Shown piece by piece: positions 46,828-58,589 of a stretch of 64,000 nucleotides of DNA. This stretch comes from Ceratopteris richardii (taxonomy: Eukaryota > Streptophyta > Polypodiopsida > Polypodiales > Pteridaceae): contig CM035408.1 in the NCBI GenBank assembly GCA_020310875.1, positions 144,622,407 through 144,686,406 of the forward strand. The letters are read 5' to 3'. The notes beneath the pieces are model-generated. The model searched no databases. It saw only the letters and a list, made by a program, of their open reading frames with translations, and was not told the DNA's origin. Each line of letters opens with the position of its first letter. Within the stretch, counting starts at the first letter, position 1. The position numbers and the translations under genes were made by a program.

Positions 46828-47090
46828 GTTTTAGGATCTTCTAATTCAATTAAATATATATGAGAAAAAAAAACATTAAGAAAAGAAATTAAGGAAAAAA
46901 ATTAGAATATATAAATAAATCTATATATATAATAGAATAATTGTATAGATAAATAAATAAAAAAAGAGCTAGTGTTTTAAATAAATACATTAAATATATA
47001 TAATTCAATATATAAAAAATAGAGTTCTAGATTAACATCATCATATATAATCATATATTTTTAAAAATTAGGAAAAAATACAGTATATAA

Positions 47091-47459
<369 letters not shown>

Positions 47460-50381
47460 AAAATTAAATGTTCTAAAATCTCCATATTGTATCAGATGGC
47501 TAGTTTGGATCTAGAGGAGAGAATATAGAAAATGGCCAAACACATGGAGATGCAAAAAAACTTTTACAATCCATTGGAATGGAGTACACTAAGATTCATG
47601 CTTTTCCGAATGATTGCATCCTCTTTCGGAACAAGTATGAGCATTGCCACATAGGTCCAAAGTGTGAAGCCAATAGGTTGTGAGAAGACCTTGTGGGTGA
47701 AGCAATCCCCGCAAAGGTTCTTTGCAACTTTCCTATCATTCCAAGAATTAAGAGCATCTTTAGATGCAAATCCATAGCTGAGTTAATATCATGGCATGTA
47801 AAGAGCAGGTCTATAGATGGTGTAATGCAAGTGCCTGGTGACTCTGATGCTTGGAAAAACATAGATATTAAGTGGCTAGAGTTTGCTAGTGAGCCTTGAC
47901 ACTATCGTCTATGCTTAGCTATGGATGGAGTAAATCCATTTGGTTTACGCAGCTCTTCATGGAGCACATGGCCTGTATGTCTCGTCAATTATAACATCCC
48001 ACCATGGCTGGCCACAAACAAGGCCCATTTATTATTAGCTCTTATTGTGCTAGGTAAGTACAAGATAAAAAACATGGATGTATACCTTGCACCACTTGTA
48101 AAAGAGCTACACACTTTATGATTTGGGATTACTATGTGCAACATGTCTCTACCTATAAGAAGACGAGACATGCGAGTGCAAGGCATAGTTATGTGGACGA
48201 TGCATGATTGGCTTGGTTATGGTGAATGTTCAAGTTTATTGCTTTAGGGTTGCCATACTTGTCCCCTATGCAAACCATGACTCAAAGCATGCTATTTCAA
48301 AGCACTTCAAAAAACTTTCTATGAAGAACATCATAGATAGTTGCCTGATGGACATGTTTTATGTGGTGCAAATTGGTTGATAAGCGCAACACCAAATGAA
48401 AGATAGCAATTGGAAACAGCTATGGGATTCAAAAACACCAGTCGCTAGTATGAAATAGTTGTCGATTTTTCATGAACTCCCTTATTGGAGTGAGTTATTG
48501 ATCAATTATTTGGTAGACCCGATGCATATTTTCAAGGATGTGGGAGAGATTCTCTTGAATACTTTGATCGGAAAGAAAGAAAGCAAAGCAGAAAGGGAGG
48601 ACTTGAAAGAGCGAGGTTGTATGCAAGAGTTGTGAGAAATTACTAAGCCCAACGGAAGAGTGTCATCACCAAGAGCTCCTTGGGTGCTTTGTAGGATGGA
48701 AGAGCAACAAGTGAAGAAGATGATTTCACAGTTTCAGACACCTATTGGATGCATGAGGTATCTAACCATTGTCTTCACACAAAATGACAATCTTGGAGGT
48801 CTCAAGTCTCATGATTGGCACAAATTTTTACAGTTTGTGCTCCTTGTAGCTTTAAAAGATTGTCTTTCGGAGGATGTGCGAACAACCATTTATAAAATTA
48901 GTTCCTTGGTATGGTGAATCTCTTTTAAAGACATAAATAGAGATAGCATAGAGAGTGCAAAACTCAATGCTATAGACACTATCTATATGGTAGAGAAATA
49001 CTTTTCCAGAAGTATTCTCACAATTCAGCTTCATTTACTAGCTCATGTGGTAGATGAAGTTGCAATAGTAGCAACTGTCCGTAGTCGATGGATGTTCTTC
49101 TTAGAGCACTTCATGAAGACATTAAAAGGGTTTTTTTGGTAGAGAGCATGTCCAGAGGGTAGCATGGTAGAGGGATGGCTCGTACAAGGTTCTATTGTAT
49201 TCATAACTGAGTTTCTATGCATGTTGGACCCAAAAATGCCTCGCTTATGGAGCGATGATGAAGATGTTCATCCTGTAGGTGATGAACCTCAAGGTAAAGG
49301 GATGCAAAGAAAAATGGATGTAGCTTTCAAAGAGAAGGCAATGAAGTTTTGCATCGTTAACTCTGAGCCTATGTAGAAGTGGTAAGAAAGGTATGAGCTT
49401 GCCAAGGAGACAAACGCAAAGGAAAGAGCTCAATTTTGAAAGAATTTCTCCACACCATTTTTGCTCCTTCCAGAAATTCTTCGACCTCTTCCACCCTTTC
49501 CAACAAGCAGATGGCTAGATACATCAATTTCACAAGCAAAGGTAGTGGGTGAAGATATCTTTGAAGAAGAAGAAGAACTCGCAAAGGGATGTGATTAAGA
49601 GTATTGTAAATATGGTGCACTATGGTCTCATAGACGATACTTTTGGATCACACGAATCAACAAAAATAGATCTACTTTTGATAGTGGGGTGATGATGAAC
49701 TTTTTCCCAAAAAGTAGAGCTAGTGCAAGAGACAAAAATGCTCAAGAAGGCTAGTTAGATTATTGTGGAGTGATTCAAGATATCTTGAAGCTATCCTTGA
49801 GGAACTTTGATTACTTTGTTTTTTATGTGAAATGGTTCAAAGTAGTCACCTTTGGAAGAAATGCAACAATGAGGCGGGATAAGAATGGTTTGCTTCAAGT
49901 CGACTCCATGAAGTTATGGACATATGAAAGAGATACATTTGTACTTCTAGAACACTATGAGCAAGTTGTTTTTATGCCTAATTGGAAAGAACTAGAGTGG
50001 CTATTTGTCTTACAAGTCTCACCACATAGTAGACAAATTTGTGAGAACATAGATGTAGAAGAAAGGCCATCTATAGTGGACTCTGAGATTCATTCGGTAG
50101 TCGAGGAGGAAGAGATCATTCTCCAACATGAAGAGGTCTTTGAAGAAGATGAGATACACAATGAATCAACAGATGATGATCAAGAAGCAGCTAGCATATC
50201 AAGAGATCTAGAAGTCACCAACGTAGGGATAGATATCCTCTGTGCATCAGATCTCCAAGAGGGTGCTAGAATAGAGGATCTTTCAATCAAACACTTATAC
50301 GTACTAATTCATGTCTATTTTTTTGCTATGTTCTTTTGTACACTACTATTTCTCTATATTACCTTTATTATCGTATGCTAA
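47460..50381 (+). pseudogene. CACTA TNP2-type transposase, main part, with DUF4218 and DUF4216
   Basis: After a leader copy (47460-47522) the reading joins TNP2 in mid-protein: GMEYTKIHAFPNDCILFRNK (47577-47640), then IPAKVLCNFPIIPRIKSIFR, MDGVNPFGLRSSSWSTWPVC, NIPPWLATNKAHLLLALIVL and MDVYLAPLVKEL (to 48120). This is the tnp2 core, with conserved DG-NPFG and NYN-PPW blocks. LVDPMHIFKDVGEILLNTLI (48500-48565) fits the conserved D-x-M-H motif. VRSRWMFFLEHFMKTLKGFF and CPEGSMVEGWL (49080-49190) are DUF4218. An open stretch at 49770-50381 (VKWFKVVTFGRN, DTFVLLEHYEQVVFM) is DUF4216 with an acidic tail. Stops and shifts occur throughout. The N-terminal domain is missing here and lies instead at 21.7-22.2 kb. 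Confidence 0.85.
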
Positions 50382-50409
50382 TCATTTGAGTTCTTTTGTT
50401 ATAGAGCAC

Positions 50410-51655
50410 AATGGGAGATAGTCCTCCAGTCACTCCACATTCCATGACAAAGGAGCAGTTCTTGGAGTTTATATCTCAGGTGCCTCCTGCGTATATGGTG
50501 GCTGCATCATAGTATTGGATCGCTTGCGGTAGCACTTCCCTCGGTCTCACTCCTTATGGCCTCACTCCTGTCGGCATGACTCCCATCAGTGTCACTCCTA
50601 GGTGCATCACTCCTGTTGGTGTCACTCATATGGGTAGGGCTACTCCCATCGGAGGTACATCGCCTAGTTATTTGAATCCAGCATGACCACCTTCTAAACC
50701 ATCCCCTAGTGGCTCTAGTAGTAGACACGTGTGTTCAACACCTCAGCGTGATATAGGTGTTAGCTAGTCACATAGGTTGAGCTCATGCTCTGGAGGAGGA
50801 GGTTCCAAGAGTGGATTTACAAGTAGCTCTGGAGGAGGTAGATGTTGTGGAGGCAATGCGACAGACATTGTGTCGCCCACTTCTACTCCTAGAGCCAATA
50901 CCACAGATGTAGGTATGCCACATGGTACGCCATGTGGTACACCACGTGGTACACCATGTACACCTTGGGGTGCTCAAGATCATGATAACTTCAAGGTGTA
51001 TAGTATCCATGATGGAGCTCTAGTGATGGATACGGTTGAAAAGGCCATGCATCAGTGTATACGACAGCTTTGCTCCATATATTTTGGACACTCTATCATG
51101 TTGAAATGGAATGAACAGGATAAAGACCGTAAAAATTATATCACATAGATGATCTATCAAGAGTTTGGGACAAAATATGGGCATCCTATTGTCAGCTCAG
51201 AGTGGATTCAGCACATGGCATGTGAGGTTATGTCCCGTCGATGATCCAAGGCTCGTGATGGTTTCAGAGCTGGCTTACCAAAGCTTGTATTGTTAGATGT
51301 TGAGGAGTGGGATATGATTCGCGATGAGAAATAGTAGAGTTCTGACTGATATCACCATTAATGAGATGCAACAACCACACATCTTGATACGGTTGGACCA
51401 TCACATTTGGGTAGTGGTGGATATGAAACTATGCGTCACGAGTTTGTAAGTATCATTTGTTGTATTGAATTTGTTTGTGTTAAGCATGTCATGTATGTTC
51501 ATCTAATGTTTTGCATATTTGTTGCAGGAGTTGGTAGTGGTTCGTCCTCTAACACGAACTAAGGAGGCTTATGGATATCATCATGGATTGATTGCACTAT
51601 TGGAGGACTTGGAGGGATGCAATGCGGTCATTTCATGGGAGCATCTATGAGGAGG
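50410..51655 (+). pseudogene. Second CACTA gene (transposase_24-like) pseudogene
   Basis: It starts at ATGGGAGATAGTCCTCCAG (50410) 28 bases after the DUF4216 frame ends. The N-terminal part is a proline/threonine/glycine-rich low-complexity stretch (GLTPYGLTPVGMTPISVTP; GTPCGTPRGTPCTPWG). It is followed by a folded-looking segment, IHDGALVMDTVEKAMHQCIR to IVSSEWIQHMACEVMSRR, then a charged end and HLGSGGYETMRHEF. A consensus intron is likely at 51446-51527 (GTAAGTATC to TTGTTGCAG), with exon text ELVVVRPLTRTKEAYGYHHG after it. Position and layout fit the second gene of plant CACTA elements, though the match to a named family is by order and style only. Several stops are present. Confidence 0.55.
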
Positions 51656-52160
51656 TGATGAACTTATAAACTTGGTTTGATGTTTTTAGTTGTTGTTTGT
51701 AAATATCATGTCAATTTGTCTCATTTCATGAATGTTCTATGTGTAGAGAGCACGCATGCAGAAGCAAAATGAAAAGTAAAGTACTCTCACAAAGCAAAGA
51801 ATGTGTGAGACACAAAATGAGTGGACCATGAAGTGGGTAAACTCATGTGGATTAGAAATGAGCTTGCCAAGAGCATGGAGTAGGCTCCTCAAGATTCTAA
51901 CCAAATACAAATGGGGGAGAGGCCCTCCTTATATAGATTTGTGAGGGGTTCTCCAAAATACATCTCATGTGGGATAATTCCCCTGAAAGGAGAATGAATA
52001 CAACTGGTAGAAGCAAATGGCAAGGTACCCAAATACAAAGGAAATACAAGGAAATGTAATGGAAATGAAATGGAAATAGAGTGAATCCAAAATACAAAAG
52101 GGAGATGCACTCTCATATTCTCAACACTATGCTGCAGGAATCATGATATAGATGTTTTGA
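51656..52160. other. Unassigned DNA in the CACTA 3' part
   Basis: No coding motif is visible. A stretch on the minus strand with TATATAAGGAGGGCCTC (near 51935) could be an LTR or promoter piece of a further element, and GGAAATACAAGGAAATG-type purine repeats lie near 52040-52075. Confidence 0.35.
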
Positions 52161-52350
52161 TCCTTCTGGGCATGTGCATGGAAATGGTGTACCACAATTT
52201 TGTATTTCGCTCATACATGTCAATGGTGCACCATAATTTTGCATTTGGTTCCTATATGGTAGTGCTTTGCCACATTTTGCATTTGCCTCATATATGGGAG
52301 TGGTTTGGCATACTTTTGTACATGCTTCATTTATGGAATACATAAGTTTT
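52161..52350 (+). repeat. Diverged tandem repeats of about 45-55 bp
   Basis: Four loosely similar units carry CAC(A/C)ATTTTG(C/T)ATTT followed by a CTCATA(C/T)ATG-like phrase and a TGG(T/A)GT(A/G) phrase, at about 52190, 52230, 52272 and 52310. Confidence 0.5.
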
Positions 52351-52463
52351 TGGTACATGGTTCATGGTTCATTCTGCTCATCTTTTTTGTGTCCAATAGT
52401 ATTTTGCTTTATAAAATCATGTTTTGGCTGCCATTAGATCAAGTACACATCATATGTACTTGG

Positions 52464-52552
52464 TTTTTTTGGGTAGAGTGTATTGTCTCTTGCTACACAA
52501 CATCATGGTAATGTTGTTGTCGTAAGAGACAATACACTTTGGCCAAAAAAAA
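52464..52552. repeat. Hairpin-forming inverted repeat
   Basis: The left arm TTTTTTTGGG, TAGAGTGTATTGTCTCTTGC, TACACAACAT pairs with ATGTTGTTGTCG, TAAGAGACAATACACTTTGG, CCAAAAAAA over about 40 bp with few mismatches, around a loop of about 7 bases (CATGGTA). It lies just inside the CACTA 3' subterminal region. Confidence 0.8.
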
Positions 52553-52559
52553 TTTGCAG

Positions 52560-52792
52560 ATATGATCATCGATATGAGCGTCGGTACTCCCAAGACAGTC
52601 GGCGGTATGAGGGACGATACTCTCAAGAAGGTTGTCGATATAAGTGTCCGTATGAGTGATGAAAATATCGATGCCTATACTGGCACTTTGTTACCGATGT
52701 CTATGCCAACCCTTACACCGACATCGAGGCAAAATCGCACCTATGCATTTGCCCCAGTAGAAGCCTTCGTATACACTTGATACATTGTAGTG
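52560..52792 (-). repeat. CACTA 3' terminal and subterminal repeat region
   Basis: It ends TACATTGTAGTG at 52792, the complement of CACTACAATGTA. It contains repeated motifs such as GAGCGTCGGTACT, GTCGGCGGTATG, CGATGCCTATACTGGCAC and TACCGATGTCTATG, the counterpart of the left-end array. Confidence 0.7.
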
Positions 52793-52979
52793 ATAAGTGT
52801 AGATGATTTAAAAACGTTGTTCTTGGTCCAACATAATGTCCATTGATGTTTAAAAATTGAATAGTTATGTTTTGTATCTTCATTCAGGTGCTTCAAATCA
52901 CATGACCAACCATGCAGAATGATTTAATAGTTTGTAGAAACTTTCAGTTCATGGATTTGTTGAAAGAAATGATGATACA
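52793..52979. other. Unassigned DNA right of the CACTA end
   Basis: No coding motif is visible. The first bases after the CACTA terminus are ATAAGTGT. Confidence 0.5.
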
Positions 52980-54262
52980 TCACATCCTATGGAAAATATA
53001 TGAAACATAACACTTTTTATAAGGATGGGGAGGTAAAAGATCTTGCTGATGTACAACATTTTCATAATGTACTACATGTTCCCAATGTAACAAAGAAGCT
53101 AGTCTATATTGGACAAATGGTTGAACATGGACTACAAGTAAGCTTTAATTTTGATGGTGCATATGTAGAATAGTACAACTACAATAGTAGGATAATCAAC
53201 AAAGGGAACAAAGTTGGTAGGATGTTTAAATTGAATGTGAAAATTCCTAAAATGAATGTAGCTATGTTTGCAGAAGGTGCTGGTGTTATTGGTGACATAG
53301 AGATAGGCCACAAGAAAATTGCACTTGCAAATTTGTAGAGGCTAAAGTTGATGAAGTCAAAAGATCTTTTTAATGGAGTACGGAATCTCAAGGTTGCAGA
53401 GATCTTGAAGTTACGTGAAGCATGTCTATTTGGTAAATAGTCAAGGGAATCATGTTTGGATGACAAGAATTTACTAGAGATAGTGCATATGAATATCTGG
53501 GGTTTCGCAAAGATTACATCTACGAGAAATTGTGGGTTTTATGTCACCTTCATTGATGACCATACACAAAAATTATGGGTATACTTCATGAATGAGAAGA
53601 CTGAGGTGTTTACTCATCTTTATAATTTCAAGGCCATGGTGGAAAAGAAGATAGGGAACTAGATTCAGAAGTTAATATATGATGGAGGAGATGAATACAT
53701 ATCAAATTTATTCAATAGTTTTCTAAAAAGTCATGGAATTTGAAGGTAATTTTCATGCATGTACACACCACAACAGAATGTCATTGTTGATTGCAAAAAT
53801 AGACACATTCCAAAAATGGAAAGAGCCTTGATATCTGTGATAATATGTCTCATTGTTTTTGGTCAAAAGTTGTGTACACTATTGTATACATCATGAATAG
53901 AAATTTGATTGTTGTTGTACATCCAATTACACCTATAGAGAAGTTTTTAGGTAAAAAGGCAAACTTATTGCATATGAAAGTATTCGATCGTATTGCACAT
54001 GTACATGTTCTTAATGAGTTGAGCATGAAACTTGATCCAAAAGCAAGAAAATGTATCTTTGTTGGGTACTCACTTGAGCAAAAGGAATATAAATGATACA
54101 ACCCAATCACATGCCCTGTGAAGGTAATCAAAGATGTGGAATTTGACGAAATGGAAAGATCTTATGCGGATGCAAATGAAGGACTTAATTTTGACTCAAA
54201 TGACAAAGGAAATTCTGAAAATGCAAATGTAGAGCCTCAAGTTCTGAGTGAACTAGATTATT
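52980..54262 (+). pseudogene. Copia G, protease to integrase fragment
   Basis: A decayed copia pol of a different family. The end of the protease region reads LHVPNVTKKLVYIGQMVEHG (53080-53135) and the GAG-pre-integrase part is damaged. Integrase reads LLEIVHMNIWGFAKITSTRN, FYVTFIDDHTQKLWVYFMNE, IYDGGDEYISNLFNSFLKSH and YTPQQNVIVDCKN (53460-53800). The connection domain HVHVLNELSMKLDPKARKCI and FVGYSLEQKEYK lies at 53990-54095. An acidic tail follows, ending in stops. RT is absent. Frameshifts are frequent. Confidence 0.8.
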
Positions 54263-54617
54263 AGATCAAAAAGCTCTCAACATGCTTGGAGAATAAAGTT
54301 TATCAAAAAAAAAATCAAGATCACTTCTTGGAGGAACCTTAGACTTGTGGGAAATCATATGTTTTCTCTTATAATTCTTTGTGGGAACCTTTTTATTGAT
54401 TAAAATCTCTTCTACCATAGTTATTAGAACTTTCATTAAGGATGTAAGTGAAGCTAAAATCCATGAGGTGGATGGTAGATATCATTTCAAAATACTCTCA
54501 ATAAAACTTTAATTGATTCCTCACTTTCCTACATTATAGGGAAACATAGTCCATCACATCTAACTCAATCCCATGTGGATTAGAAATCCAAATTCAACTC
54601 AAAGAGTTGTAGGAACG
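54263..54617. other. Unassigned DNA, no gene seen
   Basis: AT-rich spacer between copia G and the B2 LTR with no recognisable motif. Confidence 0.5.
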
Positions 54618-54847
54618 TGTTGGAGTTTGAGGTCTATGGAAGCACGTGAACAACACAAGGAAGAAGAAGAATCTTGGAGCACAAAACACAATAGTGAATT
54701 TATTACCACTAGAATGTACAAAGATAAGTAACCCATTAGGACTATAGGTGTATATACAAGCTGGGGGAAAAAACCTCCTAAAGAGGGAAAAATGTGCCTC
54801 AGCGGTCCTATTGTGTTCACACACATCACTACCTAAACATATCGACA
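54618..54847 (-). mobile_element. 3' LTR of copia B2, complete
   Basis: A 230-bp LTR. In plus view it runs from TGTTGGAGTTTGAGGTC to CATATCGACA. It is the best full reference for the family-B LTR in this window. The polypurine tract (CCCAAGGGGTATT, minus strand) adjoins at 54848-54860. Confidence 0.85.
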
Positions 54848-57183
54848 AATACCCCTTGGGAGTGATGCAATAAACAAGGAGCTCACACTCATGCCAATAA
54901 GGTAGTGCCAAGCTATGTGGAATCAATCCACAAAAGGAAGTAAGCCCAAAGCTTTGTGAAAAGCTTCAAACTTCTCCCTAGATAGAGCCTTTGTGAAAAG
55001 GTTTGCAATGTTCTCTTGCATTGGCACATGTGCCAAGCTCATGTCTCAAGGAGAACCTCTCCCTAACATAATGATAATGCACCTCAATTTGCTTAGTGCA
55101 AGCATGGAACATAGGGTTCTTTGCAACTACCAATATGCTCTGATTGTCAGTGAAGATGGTGGTAGTAGAAGACCAACCAACGCCCAAATCAGCCATAAGG
55201 CTCTTGAGCCACACACACTCAACTATCATTGTGAAAGCTTCCGTGTACTCAGCCTCAGAATTGCAAGTGGCCATAGTAGGTGGCTGCTTGCTCAACCAAG
55301 AAATGCATGACCTACCAAGCATGAAGCAAAACCCACCGATACAAACATGAGTGTCATGGAAATCAACCCAATTAGAGTCAGAAAAAGCATGTAAATCTGG
55401 TGGTAGTGATCTCCCCTTGGGATAAAAGAGTCCAAGTAGTCAGGTACCACTCAAGTAGCAAAAGATGCACTTAACTGCCTGCCAATGCATGACACCTAGG
55501 CAATCCATAAACCTTCTCATCTATGAGACAACAAACTCAACATTTGGCTGAGTAATGCATAAGTAAATCAAGCATCCAACAACCTGCTGATAGAGAACAA
55601 CATCAAGTGCATTTCCAGCATCATAAAGACTCAATCCTAAACCTTTCTCCATAGGAGTGGCAATAGGTTTACAGTCTTCAAGGCCAAAATGCTACAATAA
55701 TGTGTCAATATATTTCGCTTGAAAAAAGATATTCTACCATCAACTTGCATAAACTCAATGCCCAAATAATGATGCAAATGCCCTAAATCAGACATCTCAC
55801 GTGAGGAATGTAGATCAGCTCATGAGGACCAGTGAGCAGCATGTCATCAACATACACAACAATGATCGACATCATTTGATGCTTAACATATAAGGAGCTA
55901 ACCATGTGCAATCAGGTAGGCATGTATTTTTTCATACCAAGCATGTGATGCTTGCTTTAAACCATGTAATGCCTTCTTCAACCTGCACATTGGCTTTTCA
56001 TGCTTTTTGCACAAAGCCATATGCCTGAAAAACATACAATTCTTCATGCAAGTCACCATTAAGAGACGTTGTTTTGATGTCCAATTGATATACATTCCAA
56101 CCATGATGAGCTGCAAGTACACAGATGCTAGCAACAATAGTCATTCGACAAGTAGGAGCAAAGGTCTCATCAAAATCAATGCCTCTTTCCTGAGCATAAC
56201 CCTTTGCAATAAGCCTAGACTGATGCTTGTCAACTATACCATCATGCTTACACTTCAGCTTGTATACCCACTTAGTGCCAATCGCCTTCTTGTTAGGAGG
56301 CAAGTCGCATAAAGAACAAGTACTGTTTTTCATGATAGCATCATATTTTGATTGCATAGCAACCATCCAATTTTCAAAATTTTGTGTTTCATCAAACAAA
56401 AACAGGATCATTCTCATCAAGAGACTAGTGGCAGCCATAGCATAGCAATCTGATGCAAAAGAGGCACTATGAGAGCCTAAACAAGTATGATATGATAGAG
56501 GTCCCTCTAATTTGTTGAAACACAAAGTCCGCACCAACCATTTTGTCATAGTTTTTGCCTCCTCAATATCAACTCTCTCATCAACAAGTGAATCATGTAA
56601 ATTTGCATTAGAAATGGAATGATCTACATCATCACATGAAACCTGTAAAGGCTGAGATGTTGCCTCATTAGGGGTAGCACTAGACTGTCCACCTATAAAA
56701 TGAGGCAACAAAGTATCATACATGTGTTTGGAGCTAACAGATGTCTCCTTAGTACATGAAAGTAATGGCTAAATAGGATCTTCCACAAAAGCACCATCAC
56801 CGCTAATCGAAATGTGCTTAGCCTGTGGATGATACAAACGATAGCCTTTGCTTTCAAAATTGTACCCAACAAAAAGACATTTCATTTTTTCATTATCTAA
56901 TTTCCTACAATGTTGTTTAGGCATTAATGAATATGCAAAACAACCAAAAACACATAGGTGAGCAACAGATAGCTTACGACCATGCCAAGCCTCATATGGA
57001 GTGATAGAGTACAATGCTTTAGTGGGATACCTGTTAAGTACAAATATTTCACACATGACAACCTCAAGCCAAAAACTATGTGGTAAAGCCTCACTCTTGA
57101 CCATACACCTCGCCATCTCCATGAGTGACCTATTCTTTCTTTTAGCAACTCCATTCTGTTGACGTGTATACGGCACTATCACG
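54848..57183 (-). pseudogene. Copia B2 pol, integrase to RNase H
   Basis: Integrase (56769-57183): VIVPYTRQQNGVAKRKNRSL, KALYSITPYEAWHGRK, GCFAYSLMPKQHCRKLDNEK. RT (56000-56720): MVAMQSKYDAIMKNSTCSLC, KAIGTKWVYKLKCKHDG, LIAKGYAQERGIDFDETFAP, LDIKTTSLNGDLHEELYVFQ. The middle of RT is partly deleted (55800-55900) and loses most of the YVDD region. RNase H (54978-55330): GRSCISWLSKQPPTMATCNS, TDNQSILVVAKNPMFHACTK. A TAG at 55692-55694 sits at the same site as the TAG at 42011 in B1. The 5' part is lost, with a clean junction to Ty3 sequence at about 57184. Confidence 0.88.
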
Positions 57184-57412
57184 TTTTGCAAGAAAAATCT
57201 AAGTTGAAGGAAGATGCCACTTTTAAGCTTGAACCAGAAGTTGTAATGGATATGAGAATTAGACATCTTAGAAATCGTGAAATAGTGGAAATTTTAGTTA
57301 AATGGTTTGCATATCCTATTGAAGATTCAATCTTGGTTGGTTTAGATGCATTTATGGAATATTATTCTTCTTTCTAACTCTGAGGATAGAGTTCTTAAAA
57401 GACACGGACAAT
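57184..57412 (+). pseudogene. Ty3/gypsy chromovirus integrase C-terminus with chromodomain
   Basis: The frame reads FKLEPEVVMDMRIRHLRNRE and IVEILVKWFAYPIEDSILVG then LDAFMEYYSSF. This fits the chromodomain at the integrase C-terminus of plant chromoviruses (R-L-R-N-R, L-V-K-W-x-x-x-P-x-E-D). After a stop, EDRVLKRHGQL matches the usual tail. The segment begins at the break of copia B2 and ends at the following LTR. Confidence 0.75.
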
Positions 57413-58554
57413 TGTAAGATAACACATTGATTTTTCCAAAAAACACATGTGTAAGTAATAATGAAATTTTATGTTTACGATATTTTAATCATGTCTGCAA
57501 AATTGTATAGCAATAAGTTTTCACATTCTCTCTCTAGAAAGTTATCGCATGAAATTTGTGTGTTAAATTTGAGCATGAAGATGAAGGAATCACAAAAAGT
57601 GTTGCATGAGAGAAAGGTAGAGTACTATTAGTAGAAAAACTTTACTTGATTGAATTTTTTGTAGTTCCTATATTTCATGTCTCATTTGGTCGCATGAAGA
57701 TAGGTTCATGAAGAGATTTTTCATGTTTTTTCATCTCTCTCTAGAATTTCTCATTGTGAAGGGCTCAATTATTATATCTGTAAGCGAATTTGGACCTAAA
57801 GCATCTCTAACACTATTGTACAAATCAAAGAGCTGAATATTTTTGTGTCTCACAAGCTTAAGCTAATTCCTCACCGTTTTTGAGTTACAAGGCTTGGAAA
57901 AGTGCCATTTTTTGATACTTCAAAAAAAAAGAGAAGACTTGATTCATCTTATTCATGTCCACTGATTTAGAAAATGCACATGGGTATGTGCATTATTTCA
58001 AGTGATTGATGTGTGTGTGAGTGTATTGCAGGGATTGCCTCTATTTTTGTAGGTACAATTCTTGAGGTGGACATGAAATGTAGATGCATGGGTGGTATGG
58101 AAGGCTTGCATGAGACATGCAAAGAGAAGCTATTTTGGAGCATGCAAATTCTAGGAGTGCATGTCTAAGAAAGCCTAATTGGTCGTGCACTGGCGAAAAG
58201 GTGAAGATCCAAAATATGAAGATTGAGAGGTAGGGAGGGATGATGGTCACGCATTGATCACGATCATTTTCAACTTCTGAGGTTGTGATTGAGATTGAGA
58301 TTGGGATTGAGATTGCAATTGTGATTGGGATTGGGATTGAGATTAGCTCGACCGTGTTCTAGTGGATGAGGCTTCACATTGAAGCTATTTGATAGATTTT
58401 GCAACATAGATGAAAACTGCTTGTAAATCTCCATAGATAATAAAGTTCTCTCTCTTCTTGTTCTGCATACTCTATTTTTCTTCCCTATATCTTCTTACGC
58501 CAAAATTTATTATTCTGTGTGGGATTGTGATTGAAGATTAGGAGACTTGTTACA
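57413..58554 (+). mobile_element. Ty3/gypsy LTR
   Basis: Bounded by TGTAAGATAACACATTG and GACTTGTTACA (short inverted ends TGTAA/TTACA), 1142 bp. The chromodomain tail lies before it, and a primer site and gag lie after it. It contains a GATTG(A/G) hexamer tract. The left boundary is inferred from the terminal inverted bases and the end of pol. Confidence 0.65.
58277..58347 (+). repeat. GATTGR hexamer repeat
   Basis: About twelve copies of GATTGA/GATTGG (with GCAATT/GTGATT variants), an in-LTR minisatellite. Confidence 0.85.
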
Positions 58555-58556
58555 AG

Positions 58557-58568
58557 TGGCATCAGAGC
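58557..58568 (+). promoter_or_regulatory. Primer-binding site of the Ty3/gypsy element
   Basis: TGGCATCAGAGC, two bases after the LTR, is an initiator-Met tRNA complement with one change from TGGTATCAGAGC. Confidence 0.8.
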
Positions 58569-58589
58569 GGAGTTGGATTCCAGGATAAG

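Noticed and set aside
49369..49620. Minus-strand frame of 83 codons
   Set aside because: Antisense to the TNP2/DUF4218 reading, with no motif.
57960..58000. Small palindrome AATGCACATGGGTATGTGCATT as a regulatory site
   Set aside because: A single short occurrence within an LTR. No recurrence or context supports a function.
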